Shown here: positions 44,011-55,563 of the stretch, one piece after another
How the letters are laid out: each line of letters opens with the position of its first letter
How positions within the stretch are numbered: the stretch's first letter is position 1
Source of the DNA: Elymus sibiricus
Taxonomy: Eukaryota > Streptophyta > Magnoliopsida > Poales > Poaceae
Reading direction: 5' to 3'
DNA: 64,000 nucleotides
Assembly (NCBI GenBank): GCA_039707655.1
Contig: CM077666.1
Coordinates: 284,259,166-284,323,165 of the forward strand
Made by a program: the position numbers and the translations under genes
The notes under the pieces: model-generated
Told to the model about the DNA's origin: nothing
The model's input: the letters and a program-made list of their open reading frames with translations, nothing else
Database searches by the model: none

Positions 44011-47000
44011 TTCCAACCCATGATGATATGCTGTTGCATGTACATGTAGTTCAAATTTGAATTACGGCCATTAAATGGCTACAAACTCACTTAATGTCTT
44101 AAAAATGTCAAATGACCCTTGAAAATTTCCAAATTTAAACATGAAAGTTGAATTCATGCATGTTAACGGTAGAAACAATGCTAATCCATAAGAGGAAGCG
44201 ATTGTCGGTTCGTCATCAAACATGCATATTTTTCCCTCCCGGAACCACGAGTCTTCTCGTGAGATGCTCCGATTTGTGAGAGGTGTGGGCCAAAACTTTC
44301 AACAAACATGCCAATTTTTTTACCACGGCATCTTGGTGCCATTTCATGACACCAAGCAAGGTTTCATGTATTTCTGATTATTTTATAATTTTCTGGAATT
44401 TAAAAGCCATGGTTCTCAATGTTTGTGTCCAAGCCGTGACACCAATATGTTTGAAAATTCCTTCCAATTTACTGCACAAGGCATTAACTCGCACACAAGT
44501 ACACAAATATGATTTTCCAACCCATGATGGTTTGCTGTTGCATGTACATGCAGTTCAAATTTGAATTATGGCCATTATACGGCTAGAAACTCACTTAATG
44601 TCATAAAGACTTCAAATGAACCCTGAAAATTTCCAAATTTTAACATGTCCGTTGTATTAGTGCATGTTAATGATACAAAAAAATTCAGGGTCATACGAGG
44701 AAGCGAGCGCCGGTTCGTCATCAAACATGCATTGTTCCCTCTCGGAACCACGAGTCTTCTTGTGAGATGCTCCGATTTGTGAGAGGTGTGTGTCAAAACT
44801 TTCGTCAAAGTGGCCAATTCTTTTACCATGGCATCTTGGTGCCATGACATGACATCAAGCAAGGTTTCATGTATTTCTGATCATTATAGAATTTTCTGGA
44901 ATTTAAAAGCCATGGTTCTCAATGTTTGTGTCCAAGCCGTGACGCCAATATGTTTGAAAATTCCTTCCAATTTACTGAACAGGGCATTAACTCGCACACA
45001 AGTACACAACTATGATTTTCCAACCCATGATGGTTTGTTGTTGCATGTACATGCAGTTCAATTTTGAATTACAGCCATTATATGGCTAGAAACTCACTTA
45101 ATGTCTTAAAAAGGTCAAATGAACCCTGATAATTTCCAAAATTTAACATGTCCATTGTATTAGTGCATGTTAAAGATACAAAAAAAATTAGGGTCATACG
45201 AGGAAGCGAGCGCCAGTTCGTCATCAAACATGCATTGTTCCCTCTCGGAACCACGTGTCTTCTCGTGAGATGCTCCGATTTGTGAGAGGTGTGTGTCAAA
45301 ACTTTCGTCAAAGTGGCCAATTCTTTTACCACAGCATCTTGGTGCTATGACATGACATCAAGCAAGGTTTCATGTATTTCTGATCATTTTTGAATTTTCT
45401 GGAATTTAAAAGCCATGGTTCTCAATGTTTGTGTCCAAGCCGTGACACCAATATGTTTGAAAATTCCTTCCAATTTACTGCACAGGGCATTAACTCGCAC
45501 ACAAGTACACAAATATGATTTTCCAACCAATGATGGTTTGTTGTTGCATGTACATGCAGTTCAAATTTGAATTACGGCCATTATATGGCTAGAAACTCAC
45601 TTAATGTCTTAAAAAGGTCAAATGAACCCTGCAAATTACCAAAATTTAACATGTCTGTTGTATTTGTGCATGTTAATGATACAAAAAAATATCAGGGTCA
45701 TACGAGGAAGCGAGCGCCGGTTCGTCATCAAACATGCATTGTTCCCTCTCGGAACCACGAGTCTTCTCGTGAGATGCTCCAATTTGTGAGAGGTGTGTGT
45801 CAAAACTTTCGTCAAAGTGGCCAATTCTTTTACCATGACATCTTGGTGCCATGACATGACATCAAGCAAGGTTTCATGTATTTCTGATCATTTTTGAATT
45901 TTCTAGAATTTAAAAGCCATGGTTCTCAATGTTTGTGTCCAAGCCGTGACACCAATATGTTTGAAAATTCCTTCCAATTTACTACACAGGGCATTAACTT
46001 GCACAAGTACACAAATATGATTTTCCAACCCATGATGGTTTGCTGTTGCATGTACATGCAGTTCAAATTTGAATTACGACCATTATATGGCTATAAACTC
46101 ACTTAATGTCTTATAAAGGTCGAATGAACCCTAATAATTTCCAAAATTTAACATGTCCATTGTATTAGTGCATGTTAATGATACAAAAAAGTTCAGGGTC
46201 ATACGAGGAAGCGAGCGCCGGTTCGTCATCAAACATGCATTGTTGGCTCTCGGAACCACGAGTCTTCTCGTGAGATGCTCCGATTTGTGAGAGGTGTGTG
46301 TCAAAACTTTCGTCAAAGTAGCCAATTCTTTTACCAAAGCATCTTGGTGCCATGACATGACATCAAGCAAGGTTTCCTGTATTTTTGATCATTTTTGAAT
46401 TTTTTGGAATTTAAGAGCCATGGTTCTCAACGTTTGTGTCCAAGCCGTGACACCAATATGTTTGAAAATTCTTTCCAATTTACTGCACAGGGCATTAACT
46501 CGCACACAAGTACACAAATATGATTTTCCAACCCATGATGGTTCGCTGTTGCATGTACATGCAGTTCAAATTTGAATTAGGGCCATTATATGGCTAGAAA
46601 CTCACTTAATGTCTTAAAAAGGTCAAATGAACCCTGAAATTTTCCAAAATTTAACATGTCCGTTGTATTAATGCATGTTAACGATACAAATAAATTCCGG
46701 GACATACGAGGAAGCGAGCGCCGGTTCCTCATCAAACATGCATTATTCCCTCTCGGAACCACGTGTCTTCTCGTGAGATGCTCCGATTTGTGAGAGGTGT
46801 GTGTCAAAACTTTCGTCAAAGTGGCCGATTCTTTTACCACAGCATCCTGGTGCCCAGACATGACATCAAGCAAGGTTTCCTGTATTTTTGATCATTTTTG
46901 AATTTTTTGGAATTTAAGAGCCATGGTTCTCAACGTTTGTGTCCAAGCCGTGACACCAATATGTTTGAAAATTCTTTCCAATTTACTGCACAGGGCATTA

Positions 47001-48205
47001 ACTCGCACACAAGTACACAAATATGATTTTCCAACCCATGATGGTTCGCTGTTGCATGTACATGCAGTTCAAATTTGAATTAGGGCCATTATATGGCTAG
47101 AAACTCACTTAATGTCTTAAAAAGGTCAAATGAACCCTGAAATTTTCCAAAATTTAACATGTCCGTTGTATTAATGCATGTTAACGATACAAATAAATTC
47201 CGGGACATACGAGGAAGCGAGCGCCGGTTCCTCATCAAACATGCATTATTCCCTCTCGGAACCACGTGTCTTCTCGTGAGATGCTCCGATTTGTGAGAGG
47301 TGTGTGTCAAAACTTTCGTCAAAGTGGCCGATTCTTTTACCACAGCATCCTGGTGCCCAGACATGACATCAAGCAAGGTTTCATGTATTTTTGATCATTT
47401 TTGAATTTTTTGGAATTTAAGAGCCATGGTTCTCAACGTTTGTGTCCAAGCCGTGACACCAATATGTTTGAAAATTCTTTCCAATTTACTGCACAGGGCA
47501 TTAACTCGCACACAAGTACACAAATATGATTTTCCAACCCATGATGGTTCGCTGTTGCATGTACATGCAGTTCAAATTTGAATTAGGGCCATTATATGGC
47601 TAGAAACTCACTTAATGTCTTAAAAAGGTCAAATGAACCCTGAATTTTTCCAAAATTTAACATGTCCGTTGTATTAATGCATGTTAACGATACAAATAAA
47701 TTCCGGGACATACGAGGAAGCGAGCGCCGGTTCCTCATCAAACATGCATTATTCCCTCTCGGAACCACGTGTCTTCTAGTGAGATGCTCCGATTTGTGAG
47801 AGGTGTGTGTCAAAACTTTCGTCAAAGTGGCCGATTCTTTTACCACAGCATCCTGGTGCCCAGACATGACATCAAGCAAGGTTTCATGTATTTTTGATCA
47901 TTTTTGAATTTTTTGGAATTTAAAAGCCATGGTTCTCAATGTTTGTGTCCAAGCCGTGACACCAATATGTTTGAAAATTCCTTCCAATTTACTGCACAGG
48001 GCATTAACTTGCACACAAGGACACAAATATGATTTTCCAACCCATGATGGTTTGCTGTTGCATGTACATGTAGTTCAAATTTGAATTACGGCCATTATAT
48101 GGCTAGAAACTCACTTAATTTCTTAAAATGGTCAGATGAACCCTGAAAAATTCCAAATTTTAACATGACAGTTCTATTAGTGCATGTTAACGGTACAAAA
48201 AAATT
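44011..48205. repeat. Tandem array of a 503-bp unit, about 8.3 copies
   Basis: The anchor ACTCACTTAATG/T occurs at 44086, 44589, 45092, 45595, 46097, 46600, 47103, 47606 and 48109: spacing 503, with one 502. Units in about 46380-47880 are nearly identical to each other while the first three are more diverged. Each unit contains the same minus-strand open frame (up to 95 codons, starting MLDVMS), but it varies in length and its substitutions do not look protein-like, so it is not called a gene. Confidence 0.93.
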
Positions 48206-48336
48206 CGTACAATTTCCATCACCATCCGTTGCCACTGTACTCCAAATTAGTCTTTCGCGGCTAATTAAAAAAATGGACTACATCGCACACAGTTGGTTAT
48301 AGGAACTGTCTGCAATGAAAATTCGTGGGTCTTTTT

Positions 48337-48801
48337 ATGTCTTCCTCCATAAGCTTCGCCACATTCGTCAGCTCAAGAGTCGTTCACCCCCGAATCCTTG
48401 AGTCCCCGATTCCATTCCCCAACCCCTTCTTGCAAAGAATGACGTCGTGGAGACGCTTCGTGAGGGCCCATACTGTCGCCGAGTCCGCCCCAAGCGGCTC
48501 CGCCTCCGCCGAGAGTGCGGTCGCCTACGCCGAGAGCGCAGTCGCATCCGCATTGAGCGCAGCCGCATCCGCCGAGAGGGCATCTATGGTAGCCGACAGG
48601 GCAGTTGCAGCAGCCGAGACGGCGGCTGCAAATGCCGAGAGCGCTCGAGCAGCCGTCCGTGCCACGGAGGTTGCCCTGGCCCGGGTCGAGGCCATCCACG
48701 CCCCGATCGAGGACGCCCACGCCAAGATATTCCAGGCCTCCTCGGAATCCAGCATGCACCCCACGTCTGAAAAGGCGGCGAAGATGCTTGTCGACGATTG
48801 A
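48337..48801 (+). CDS. Alanine-heptad repeat protein, unknown function
   Basis: 154 codons from ATG at 48337 (MSSSISFATFVSSRVVHPRI). From about residue 50 the protein is a run of seven-residue units of the pattern S/V-A-x-A-E-S-A (ASAESAVAYAESAVASALSA and on), about ten in a row, then VEAIHAPIEDAHAKIFQASS. This would form a long Ala-rich coiled coil. GC-rich against AT-rich flanks, and preceded by CACTA-like motifs (CATCGCACACAG near 48273). The ORF ends at the edge of the following solo LTR, and the TGA itself overlaps the LTR start, so the original C-terminus may be missing. No family is recognised. Confidence 0.45.
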   Translation: MSSSISFATFVSSRVVHPRILESPIPFPNPFLQRMTSWRRFVRAHTVAESAPSGSASAESAVAYAESAVASALSAAASAERASMVADRAVAAAETAAANAESARAAVRATEVALARVEAIHAPIEDAHAKIFQASSESSMHPTSEKAAKMLVDD

Positions 48802-49973
48802 AAGTACATGTAGTCCCCATGTGTGGTTTTGGTAATTTATGACAATCCTTATGGACTAATGTTTGCATTGAGATATACATTTGAAGGTTAGTCCCATTGG
48901 AAAATGATTGAATAATAATGGAAGACAACTCCTTCGAAGCAACAATTACATTGAGATGATCAAAATGGAGTTCATTGGAGTATCTCAAGGGTTGCCATGC
49001 TTAGAGATATGGTTTGAGCCATAATGGTTCAAGATCTTAAAAGGGAGTGGCTCGAAGATATGATCATAATAGACTCATGTGTTGAGTCATGATTGATCAA
49101 TTATTCAAGCAAGCTATTCAAGTGAAGAATTCAATATACCCTTCAAGATGTCAAGATTAAGCATGGAGTAGAGATATCGGTTGACCAAGATGAAGCTCGA
49201 AGATTGAAATCCAAATGGTCAACACACAAGTGCAAATAATGTACCACACAGGATCTTGTGGTATGGTAAGAAAGTGTCAATTGCACTTTGTGTACTAACC
49301 CATACTATGTCTTGTCTATGTTATGTGGGTTAGGTAATTCTCATGAGCTTGGTGCTTATGATAAAACTTGGTGCTCATCAAAGGATGTCATCAAGTAATG
49401 ACGATGGACAATTGAAGATGAATACAAAGCAAAGCTTCCCATTGTGTATGGGGGAGCTACGTGAAGACTTCACCAATGTCCTGCCTTCAACTTGAGCCAA
49501 GAAGAAACATCAACATAAAGCTCAAGTGAAAGGCTCGAGTCAAAGGTATTAGTTCCTTTGGCGTTAGTGTTGTGGATTGATGACCACCGAAGAAACACAT
49601 ACACTCAAGAATGGATTCTCGATAGCTATGTAGTGTAGCTCTTTTATGATTCTTGAGGTATAGGGATCCCACACTATTAAGAGGGGATCAAAGGGGTTCG
49701 TGATGGATTTGCTCAAGTCAACATCTTCTATACACAATTCCACTCCTATCCTATATACCAAAGAAAATCCAAAGCCAAATAGGTTTCCTAAATATATGAT
49801 AAAACCTTTGCATATTTGGCATCCTCCATTTTGGTTGATCTTGGGTGGTTCTCTATGTGAGGACCTGGGGTTTTTCCATATCTTCAAAACGAGCCCAAGA
49901 TCATCAAAATCGGAGTCCGTATGAAAAAGTTGTGCATGTTTTAGTTTTGGGGTTCCTGCTGTTTTCTTTATGG

Positions 49974-50231
49974 TCGGACGTCCGACAGTGTCCGGAAATC
50001 CGGTGCGCCATATCCAGAAGCAAACGGTCGGATTTCCGATAACTTCCGGACGTCCGGTGCCTCCCAGTTCACCGGATGTCCGACAATTGTCAGACGTCCG
50101 ACAAACCTGTTTCGCAAATATCATTCTGCATTCGTCCGTTGGCATGCTTCAGCTGTCGGATGTCCGATGATTCGTCGGACGTCCGGTGCTTGTTTTGTCT
50201 CCGGACGTCCGGTAACTGTCGGACGTCCGAC
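49974..50231 (+). promoter_or_regulatory. Cluster of GACGTC palindromes in the LTR U3
   Basis: Nine near-palindromes of the form YCGGACGTCCGR within 260 bp: six with GACGTC, two with GATGTC and one with ATTT centre. They end 47 bp before the TATA box. GACGTC is the C-box core bound by plant bZIP factors. Confidence 0.6.
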
Positions 50232-50277
50232 AATTTCTCAGCCAAAGTGGCTCCAACGGCCACATTTCCACTTGCAC

Positions 50278-50285
50278 TATAAATA
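50278..50285 (+). promoter_or_regulatory. TATA box of the solo LTR
   Basis: TATAAATA, with transcription expected to start around 50310. It fixes the LTR orientation as plus. Confidence 0.65.
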
Positions 50286-51571
50286 CCCCTTCACCACTTC
50301 GTGGAGGGGTTGAGCAACACAAATATCCCGTCCCACACATAAAGAAAAGCTCCCTCTCCTTTCTCCTACCTCAAATCTTAGATCCCGGAGAGATTTGTGA
50401 GAGTTCTTGAGAGAGATTTCACCCAAGGATAGATCCACTCCCTCTCCCCCTCTTGACCAAAGGAATTCATGATTTGAGCAAGTCTTGAGCATTTCCCCTT
50501 TGTTCTTGTTACTCTTGGAGGTTGGAGACTCCTAGGCGGTAGGAGTGCTCCGATGAGGAATCAACTTGTGATTTGTCCCCCGAAAAGTTTGTGAAGGTTT
50601 GGAGGCCGCCTCAAGGTTTACCACTAGTGGTTGGGAATCGCCTTTGTGGTGATATCTCAAGGAGAATAGGGTGAGCCTTCGTGGCGTTGGTGTGCCTTCG
50701 TGGTAACATCCACCTCTCTAACGGTGACTAGCTTCCCTCCAAGGAAGTGAACATCGGGATACATCCTCGTCTCCGTGACTTTGGTTATCCCTAACCCTAA
50801 CTCCTTACTTGTGGTTTACTTTGGTCACTTGACCGTGCATTCACTATATCTTGTTGTCCTTATTATATTGTGTTGGCCATTCCCATGAAGAGATTATTTA
50901 GGCCTACACTTTATATTCACAATTCATACTTGCTACTATTGATATATCTTGTGATTAGTGTGAATTGCTAACTTGTGTCATACACTCACATATATTGTGA
51001 TATTGCTCAAGTAAGTTTGTGTAACTTACTTGTGCTTGTTAGTATCCTTGTTGTCCTCATTATATTGTGTTGGTTACCATATCATAGAGATTATTTAGGC
51101 CAATACTTTATAGTCCGCAATTCATACTTCCTACTATTGTCCTATCTTGTGCTTAGTGTGAATTGCTAGCTTGTAACATTCATTTCCATATCTTGTGACA
51201 TAACTTGTGTAAGCTAGTAGTGCTTACTTGAGTTTGCTTGTATCATTCAATTCCATATATTGTGATACAATTTGTGTAAGCTTGTATTGCTTACTTGTGG
51301 TTGTGTGTATTATTCATTCCCATATCTCATGATATACATTGAGTAAGTTTGTGTGACTTACTTGTGCTTACTCATATCCTCGTTCTTCTCATCTTGTTTA
51401 TCCTAAGTTGTTGGTGCACTTAGTGAGCCTAGTATATTTAGGATTTGTGCTTGAAAAGTATCCGCTTAGTTTATTTCCGCATTAGGATATAACCAAATCC
51501 GTAAAAGATTTTAAAACGCCTATTCACCCCCCCTCTAGGCGACATCGTGGTCCTTTCCGGCGACGGAGGCC

Positions 51572-51898
51572 ATGGAGCCCCTGCTTCCTCATGAGATCGC
51601 CGAGCGAGAGCTGGAGATGCAGGAGGCGGCGGAGATCGAGGAGCGCCGGGACGAGGAGTTGCGCGTGGCTAAGGAGGAGGTAGAGAGGCGCCTGTCCGTT
51701 GAGGAATCCACGGTGGGGTACCAACGCGAGCTCTGGCGCTGCCACTACTTCGAGTACTACAACCTTGAGGGTGGCGCCGAGGATGAGGACGAGGACCACA
51801 ACGCGGTCGACTTCAGCCTGGGGGACGCGGAGTCCACCAATGGCGGCACATTGCCAGGACAAGTCATCGACATCTCATCTTACACCGGCGAGGCATAG
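51572..51898 (+). CDS. Acidic coiled-coil ORF, unknown function
   Basis: 108 codons from ATG at 51572 (MEPLLPHEIAERELEMQEAA). Residues 8-55 are a charged helix (IEERRDEELRVAKEEVERRL), then QRELWRCHYFEYYNLEGGAE, an acidic stretch, and LPGQVIDISSYTGEA. GC-rich like the cassettes at 41890-43599 and 48337-48801. It begins 12 bases after the solo LTR, so it may be the downstream part of a cassette split by that insertion. No recognised domain. Confidence 0.4.
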   Translation: MEPLLPHEIAERELEMQEAAEIEERRDEELRVAKEEVERRLSVEESTVGYQRELWRCHYFEYYNLEGGAEDEDEDHNAVDFSLGDAESTNGGTLPGQVIDISSYTGEA

Positions 51899-52409
51899 GG
51901 CGGCGCGTCGGCGGCTTTGTTTAAATTATGTGTACTTAGCCTTTGTTTATAACGCTGGTCTTTTGTTAGAGCAATGTTTAGGTCAACTAGCTCTGTTTAA
52001 TTACTAAAATTGCTCGATTCAGTAAGTGTGGTATGTGTGCTGTAGGCTCATTTGTGTACCCAAATTAGCAAGTGATCTTAAATTATGCAATGACTTGGAT
52101 GAGTACTGTACCCAGGGAAATTTTGACCAAAAATTGAGTGCTCAAACTCATCGCATGCGCTTAAAGCAGAAGAATCGTTTGCGATGCACACATTTGTTCA
52201 AAGTGAATGGTGTCCGATGACACTGCGCGCCAAGTTTCCCTCCAACTTTCGATTTTTTTTGCCTACCGCCGAAATATCTAACTCTTCCCCCCATCCCCAC
52301 CCCCTTTTCTCCCTGACCACGAGCCACATTTCCCTTGTTTACTCCTTCCTTCGTAAGCTATAGCCACTTCCTCTCTCTCGCCGTCTTGCATCCAACCGCC
52401 GCGGACGCC
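51899..52409. other. Spacer with CACTA-like motifs
   Basis: 52130-52215 contains CATCGCATGCGC, CGTTTGCGATGCACACATTT and similar subterminal-type motifs. 52220-52409 looks like a gene leader. Confidence 0.35.
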
Positions 52410-53804
52410 ATGGTCTTCTTCAGTGACCTCTCCAGCGGTTCCTCCTCCGACGACGACTATGTCACCAGCCTGGTATGCCTCTCTCTTCTCTCTCACCACC
52501 CTAGGCTTAGGGTTCTGATTTGTAATAAAGGATTTTAACCCGGCGGCCGATTTGAGCCATTTGTTCCTCTTGTAGCTCCCTGCGATCATCACTTGCAAGG
52601 AATGGAGCGGGGTAGCTAAAGATCTGCCTGCTCGTTCTCACCATCAATCTCCATGCGTGAAGTTAGTGGATTTTGAATCTGTGGATAGTGGGAGGAAGTT
52701 TTTGGCATGTGCAGAGAAGGTTAGCCCCACTTTCGTTGTTACAAATCATTTGTTAGATGTGATTCAGACACTGTCACTGTGCTATGTTAATCTGGATGTG
52801 ATTAAGACACTGTCACAGTTTCTATCTAGTATCTAAAAATGTTGCCATCTCATCAGCGGTGCCCTGAGAAAATTATTTGGCACCACTTCAGCAGTTTGTG
52901 CACCCAACTTTGCTCCACACATTTGAGCAGCCAAGCAGTAAAATACTAATACTTTATGGCATGAAGGAACTGGGCATCGGAGCAACTAGGTGCTCCGGTT
53001 CCCTGAATTTTTCCTCTGGCATTGACTTGGCAGTGCAGGGCACCGGTGCCAAATATAGCAACAGTTGATTTGACACTGGTTTTGGCCTACATAGTGGAGG
53101 GCCTTAGTGCTATTAGTTCTATGTTATTAAATTTGTGCATGTACATACCTGTTAGTATTATTTTGATGTCATTGAAACACTATCGCTGTGTTGTTGCAGT
53201 TATATTTAGCTTCCTCATAAAATGGTCAATTTGTTATTATAGTACATGACTAAGAACATGTAGCGTTGTTGCAGTTAATTATAGCTTGTGATGTTCCTGA
53301 ATTTGGTTGTTGTCTCAGTAGCAACTAATTCATTTGCACATTGATCTTTTTGAGAAGATATGTCATAATTAACGTGTTTCTTCAGTTTTTCAAAATATGT
53401 ATGTGGTGATTTTCTATGTTGCTAGAAACCCATTTTCCCTACAATTGTAACTGATTTAGTTCTAAATATTATAGGATGAACGGAAGTGTTCTTACCTGGA
53501 GTGAGTTGATCAAGAGTGGCCATCGTCTTTGAAGATGTGCCTAGCAAAGCTCTGGAGCATGTATGAGGAAGAGAATAGAGATAGGCTTAGAGAAAATGTT
53601 GTCAACACTGAAGAATATTTCAAGATACAGGAAAAAAAGAGGAAGATGGAGAATGAGCTCAGATTTTTTAAATTAGACTTTGCTAAGATGGTGTTTGCGA
53701 AGGAGGAGGCACTTTCCCAGTTGGTCAGTGCAAAACAGGTTCTTACTGAACTGAAAGCAGAGGTGGAGAAGACGAATTTGGCTGATCATGCATCATTCGA
53801 TTAG
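52410..53804 (+). pseudogene. GRF-type zinc-finger gene, three exons, stop in exon 3
   Basis: Exon 1 52410-52472 (MVFFSDLSSGSSSDDDYVTS), exon 2 52576-52719, exon 3 53475-53804. All junctions have GT..AG and keep frame. Exons 2-3 give a motif like plant zf-GRF proteins: CVKLVDFESVDSGRKFLACA, then CSYLEWVDQEWP if the TGA at 53502-53504 was once TGG, followed by a long charged coiled coil (YEEENRDRLRENVVNTEEYF onward). GRF fingers bind nucleic acid; many grass copies are of unknown role. Exon structure and the C-terminal ORF are intact, and only the conserved Trp codon is broken. It lies between CACTA-type repeats and may be transposon cargo. Confidence 0.6.
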
Positions 53805-54059
53805 GGAAATGAATATATTGTTCTTATATTGTGCTCAACATACTTTGTGCTGATGAAGGTGAACTAACTATATGTTGTACTGTGTTGTATTCTCGTAGCT
53901 ATCGTACAGTGATGTTAAAATATATTTGTGTGATGATATGAAAGTGGTAAACAACTGTTCGATATGAAATTGGAATTTGCTTAATACAGGAGGTATTAAT
54001 AGTAAACTAATAAACCTGCTAAATGGGTCATGGATTTTACAAACGTTTCTAGTAGTAAA

Positions 54060-54610
54060 AGCGTGTGTGATGGATAGCCCAATGTCATATAGTTTCTTCA
54101 TCGAATCGTATGTGATATACTTGAACAATGCAAACGGTTAACCGAGGTAGAGCGTCTGTGATGTGGTATGCCACACAAACATTTGTTCCATAATTACTGT
54201 GTGGGATGGCAAGACGATCTCCCACGGCTTGTCCTACGAAAGCGTCTGCGTTATCTGCCCCTATCGCACACGAACGGAAAATTGTGTGCGATGTACAGAT
54301 GAACGGAAATGTTTGTCTGGGATTCACTGTGTGGGATCTACATACGAACGGAAACGTTTGTCTGGGATTCAGTGTGTGGGATGTACATACAAACGGAAAT
54401 GATTGGGCCTGTATAATTGTCTGCGATGGCTCACCCAATCGCACACGAGCTCTTTTTGCCCCGTGTGTGTGACCGGAGGACCTATTGCCGACGGTTTCTG
54501 GGTCGTGTGGGTTGGACCCCCCTATCGCACACACAGGCAAGGCGACGGTTTAAAACTCTGTCGCGGAAAGGGGGTAAAAACCGTTTGTATAGCACGTCGC
54601 TACACCAGTG
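54060..54610. mobile_element. CAC-1 right subterminal region and terminus
   Basis: Repeated motifs CGAACGGAAA.GTTTGTCTGGG, GTGTGGGATGTACATAC and CTATCGCACAC, matching the style of 41060-41800. The end reads GCTACACCAGTG (54599-54610), that is CACTGGTGTAGC on the other strand, a plausible CACTA-superfamily terminus. A matching left terminus was not found. Confidence 0.55.
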
Positions 54611-54656
54611 AGTTGTTATTCACCCCTAACTATCTTGCTTATTTAAATTTGGACAG

Positions 54657-55226
54657 CTTCTTTCGAGCTCCAAGAACAATACGGAGGATAGTTGACAACA
54701 CTTATTACACTGCTGGCACAAAGCTTACTTGGGAGGAAAAGAGGTACCTTGTCTCCTTTGTTGATGGTATTGTGTCGCTTAAGGGCACTTATAGTGCTGG
54801 TAAAAATGATGCACCATACGTGCCACTAGTCCACGCCTTGAACAAGACCAGCATTCATAACAAATACTTGGTAAGAATTGTTGCTATTTTGCCACTAGTA
54901 CATGTCTCTTTCATACATTCTTCTTAAATTAATTAAACTGCTTACTATGTTAATATTGTGTTCTTCAACAGAAGCTCCCAAGATTTGTGGTGCTTGAAGA
55001 GATGGATGACCACGGTGAGATGACACTCATCTGCCATGACAAGACCAATTTCAAGGACACATACTCGACTGCAGCCCTACCAAATGGACGCGTTTTAGTT
55101 AATGGATGGAGGAGAATTCTGCAAGAGTGCAAGCTAAAAATTGGAGATTGGTGGATCTCTGTGCTCCACCATGGAGATGCAGGGGTTTTCCTATTCTTCA
55201 CATCCATTCCTAAAGGAGAGGAGTAG
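54657..55226 (+). pseudogene. B3-like DNA-binding domain gene, last two exons
   Basis: Exon A about 54657-54870 (preceded by an AG acceptor), intron 54871-54971 with GTAAG and CAG, exon B 54972-55226 ending TAG. Exon A: KLTWEEKRYLVSFVDGIVSL and PYVPLVHALNKTSIHNKYL. Exon B: LPRFVVLEEMDDHGEMTLIC, then NGRVLVNGWRRILQECKLKI and GDWWISVLHHG..FLFFTSIP. The order P-x-F at the start, GW..F-like helix and LK.GD strand is that of the plant B3 fold. No first exon is visible, since the CAC-1 end lies 46 bp upstream, probably inside the preceding intron. Reading frame intact in both exons. Confidence 0.55.
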
Positions 55227-55563
55227 CTAGTTGTTGTCATGATCGATACTAACTAGTGGATATACTGTCGATCGTGTTTTAAGCTAGTATGTACCGTCTA
55301 GCTAGCTAGGATGCCTAATAAACATATTCTATGGTTTAGTTAATGGATGTTATTTAGTCACGATCGATAACAACTTGTGATTAAGGTAGAAAAGTGCATG
55401 CATGAAAATATGTGTATCAATACAGTGTATTGATATTTCTTATCGGAATCAATTTAATGTTGCGGCGTATTGCAATTTCTTATATGGCTACTATGCAAAG
55501 TGCAGCCATGGTAGCAAAATGCTGTGACGGCTGTGTAATTTTTAATTTACCTGGGCAGGCTTT
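55227..55563. other. 3' flank of the B3-like exons
   Basis: AT-rich with AATAAA (near 55316-55321, a possible polyadenylation signal). No ORF. Confidence 0.4.

Larger units (their letters stand above)
48797..51560 (+). mobile_element. Long solo LTR, Copia-like
   Basis: Starts TGAAAGTACATG (48799) and ends near TAGGCGACATCGTGGTCCTTTCC (51536-51558). The ends are mutually complementary (TGAAAG and CTTTCC), as usual for LTRs of this style. The 3' end sequence CCTATTCACC..CTAGGCGACATC is common at Copia LTR ends in grasses. No primer site or internal region follows; GC-rich cassette sequence continues instead. CGACG occurs at 48792-48796 and 51561-51565 and could be the target duplication if two extra bases remain at each end. 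Confidence 0.65.

Noticed and set aside
44575..47879. Repeated minus-strand ORFs of about 95 codons in the 503-bp array
   Set aside because: They follow from the repeat itself; frames vary between units and show no protein-like conservation or motif.
44011..48205. CRISPR or rDNA spacer array
   Set aside because: The unit is 503 bp without short repeat-spacer structure, and no rRNA sequence is nearby; the genome is a plant.
54085..54540. Minus-strand 151-codon ORF with repeated FPFVCTSHT units
   Set aside because: It is a translation of the CAC-1 subterminal repeats.
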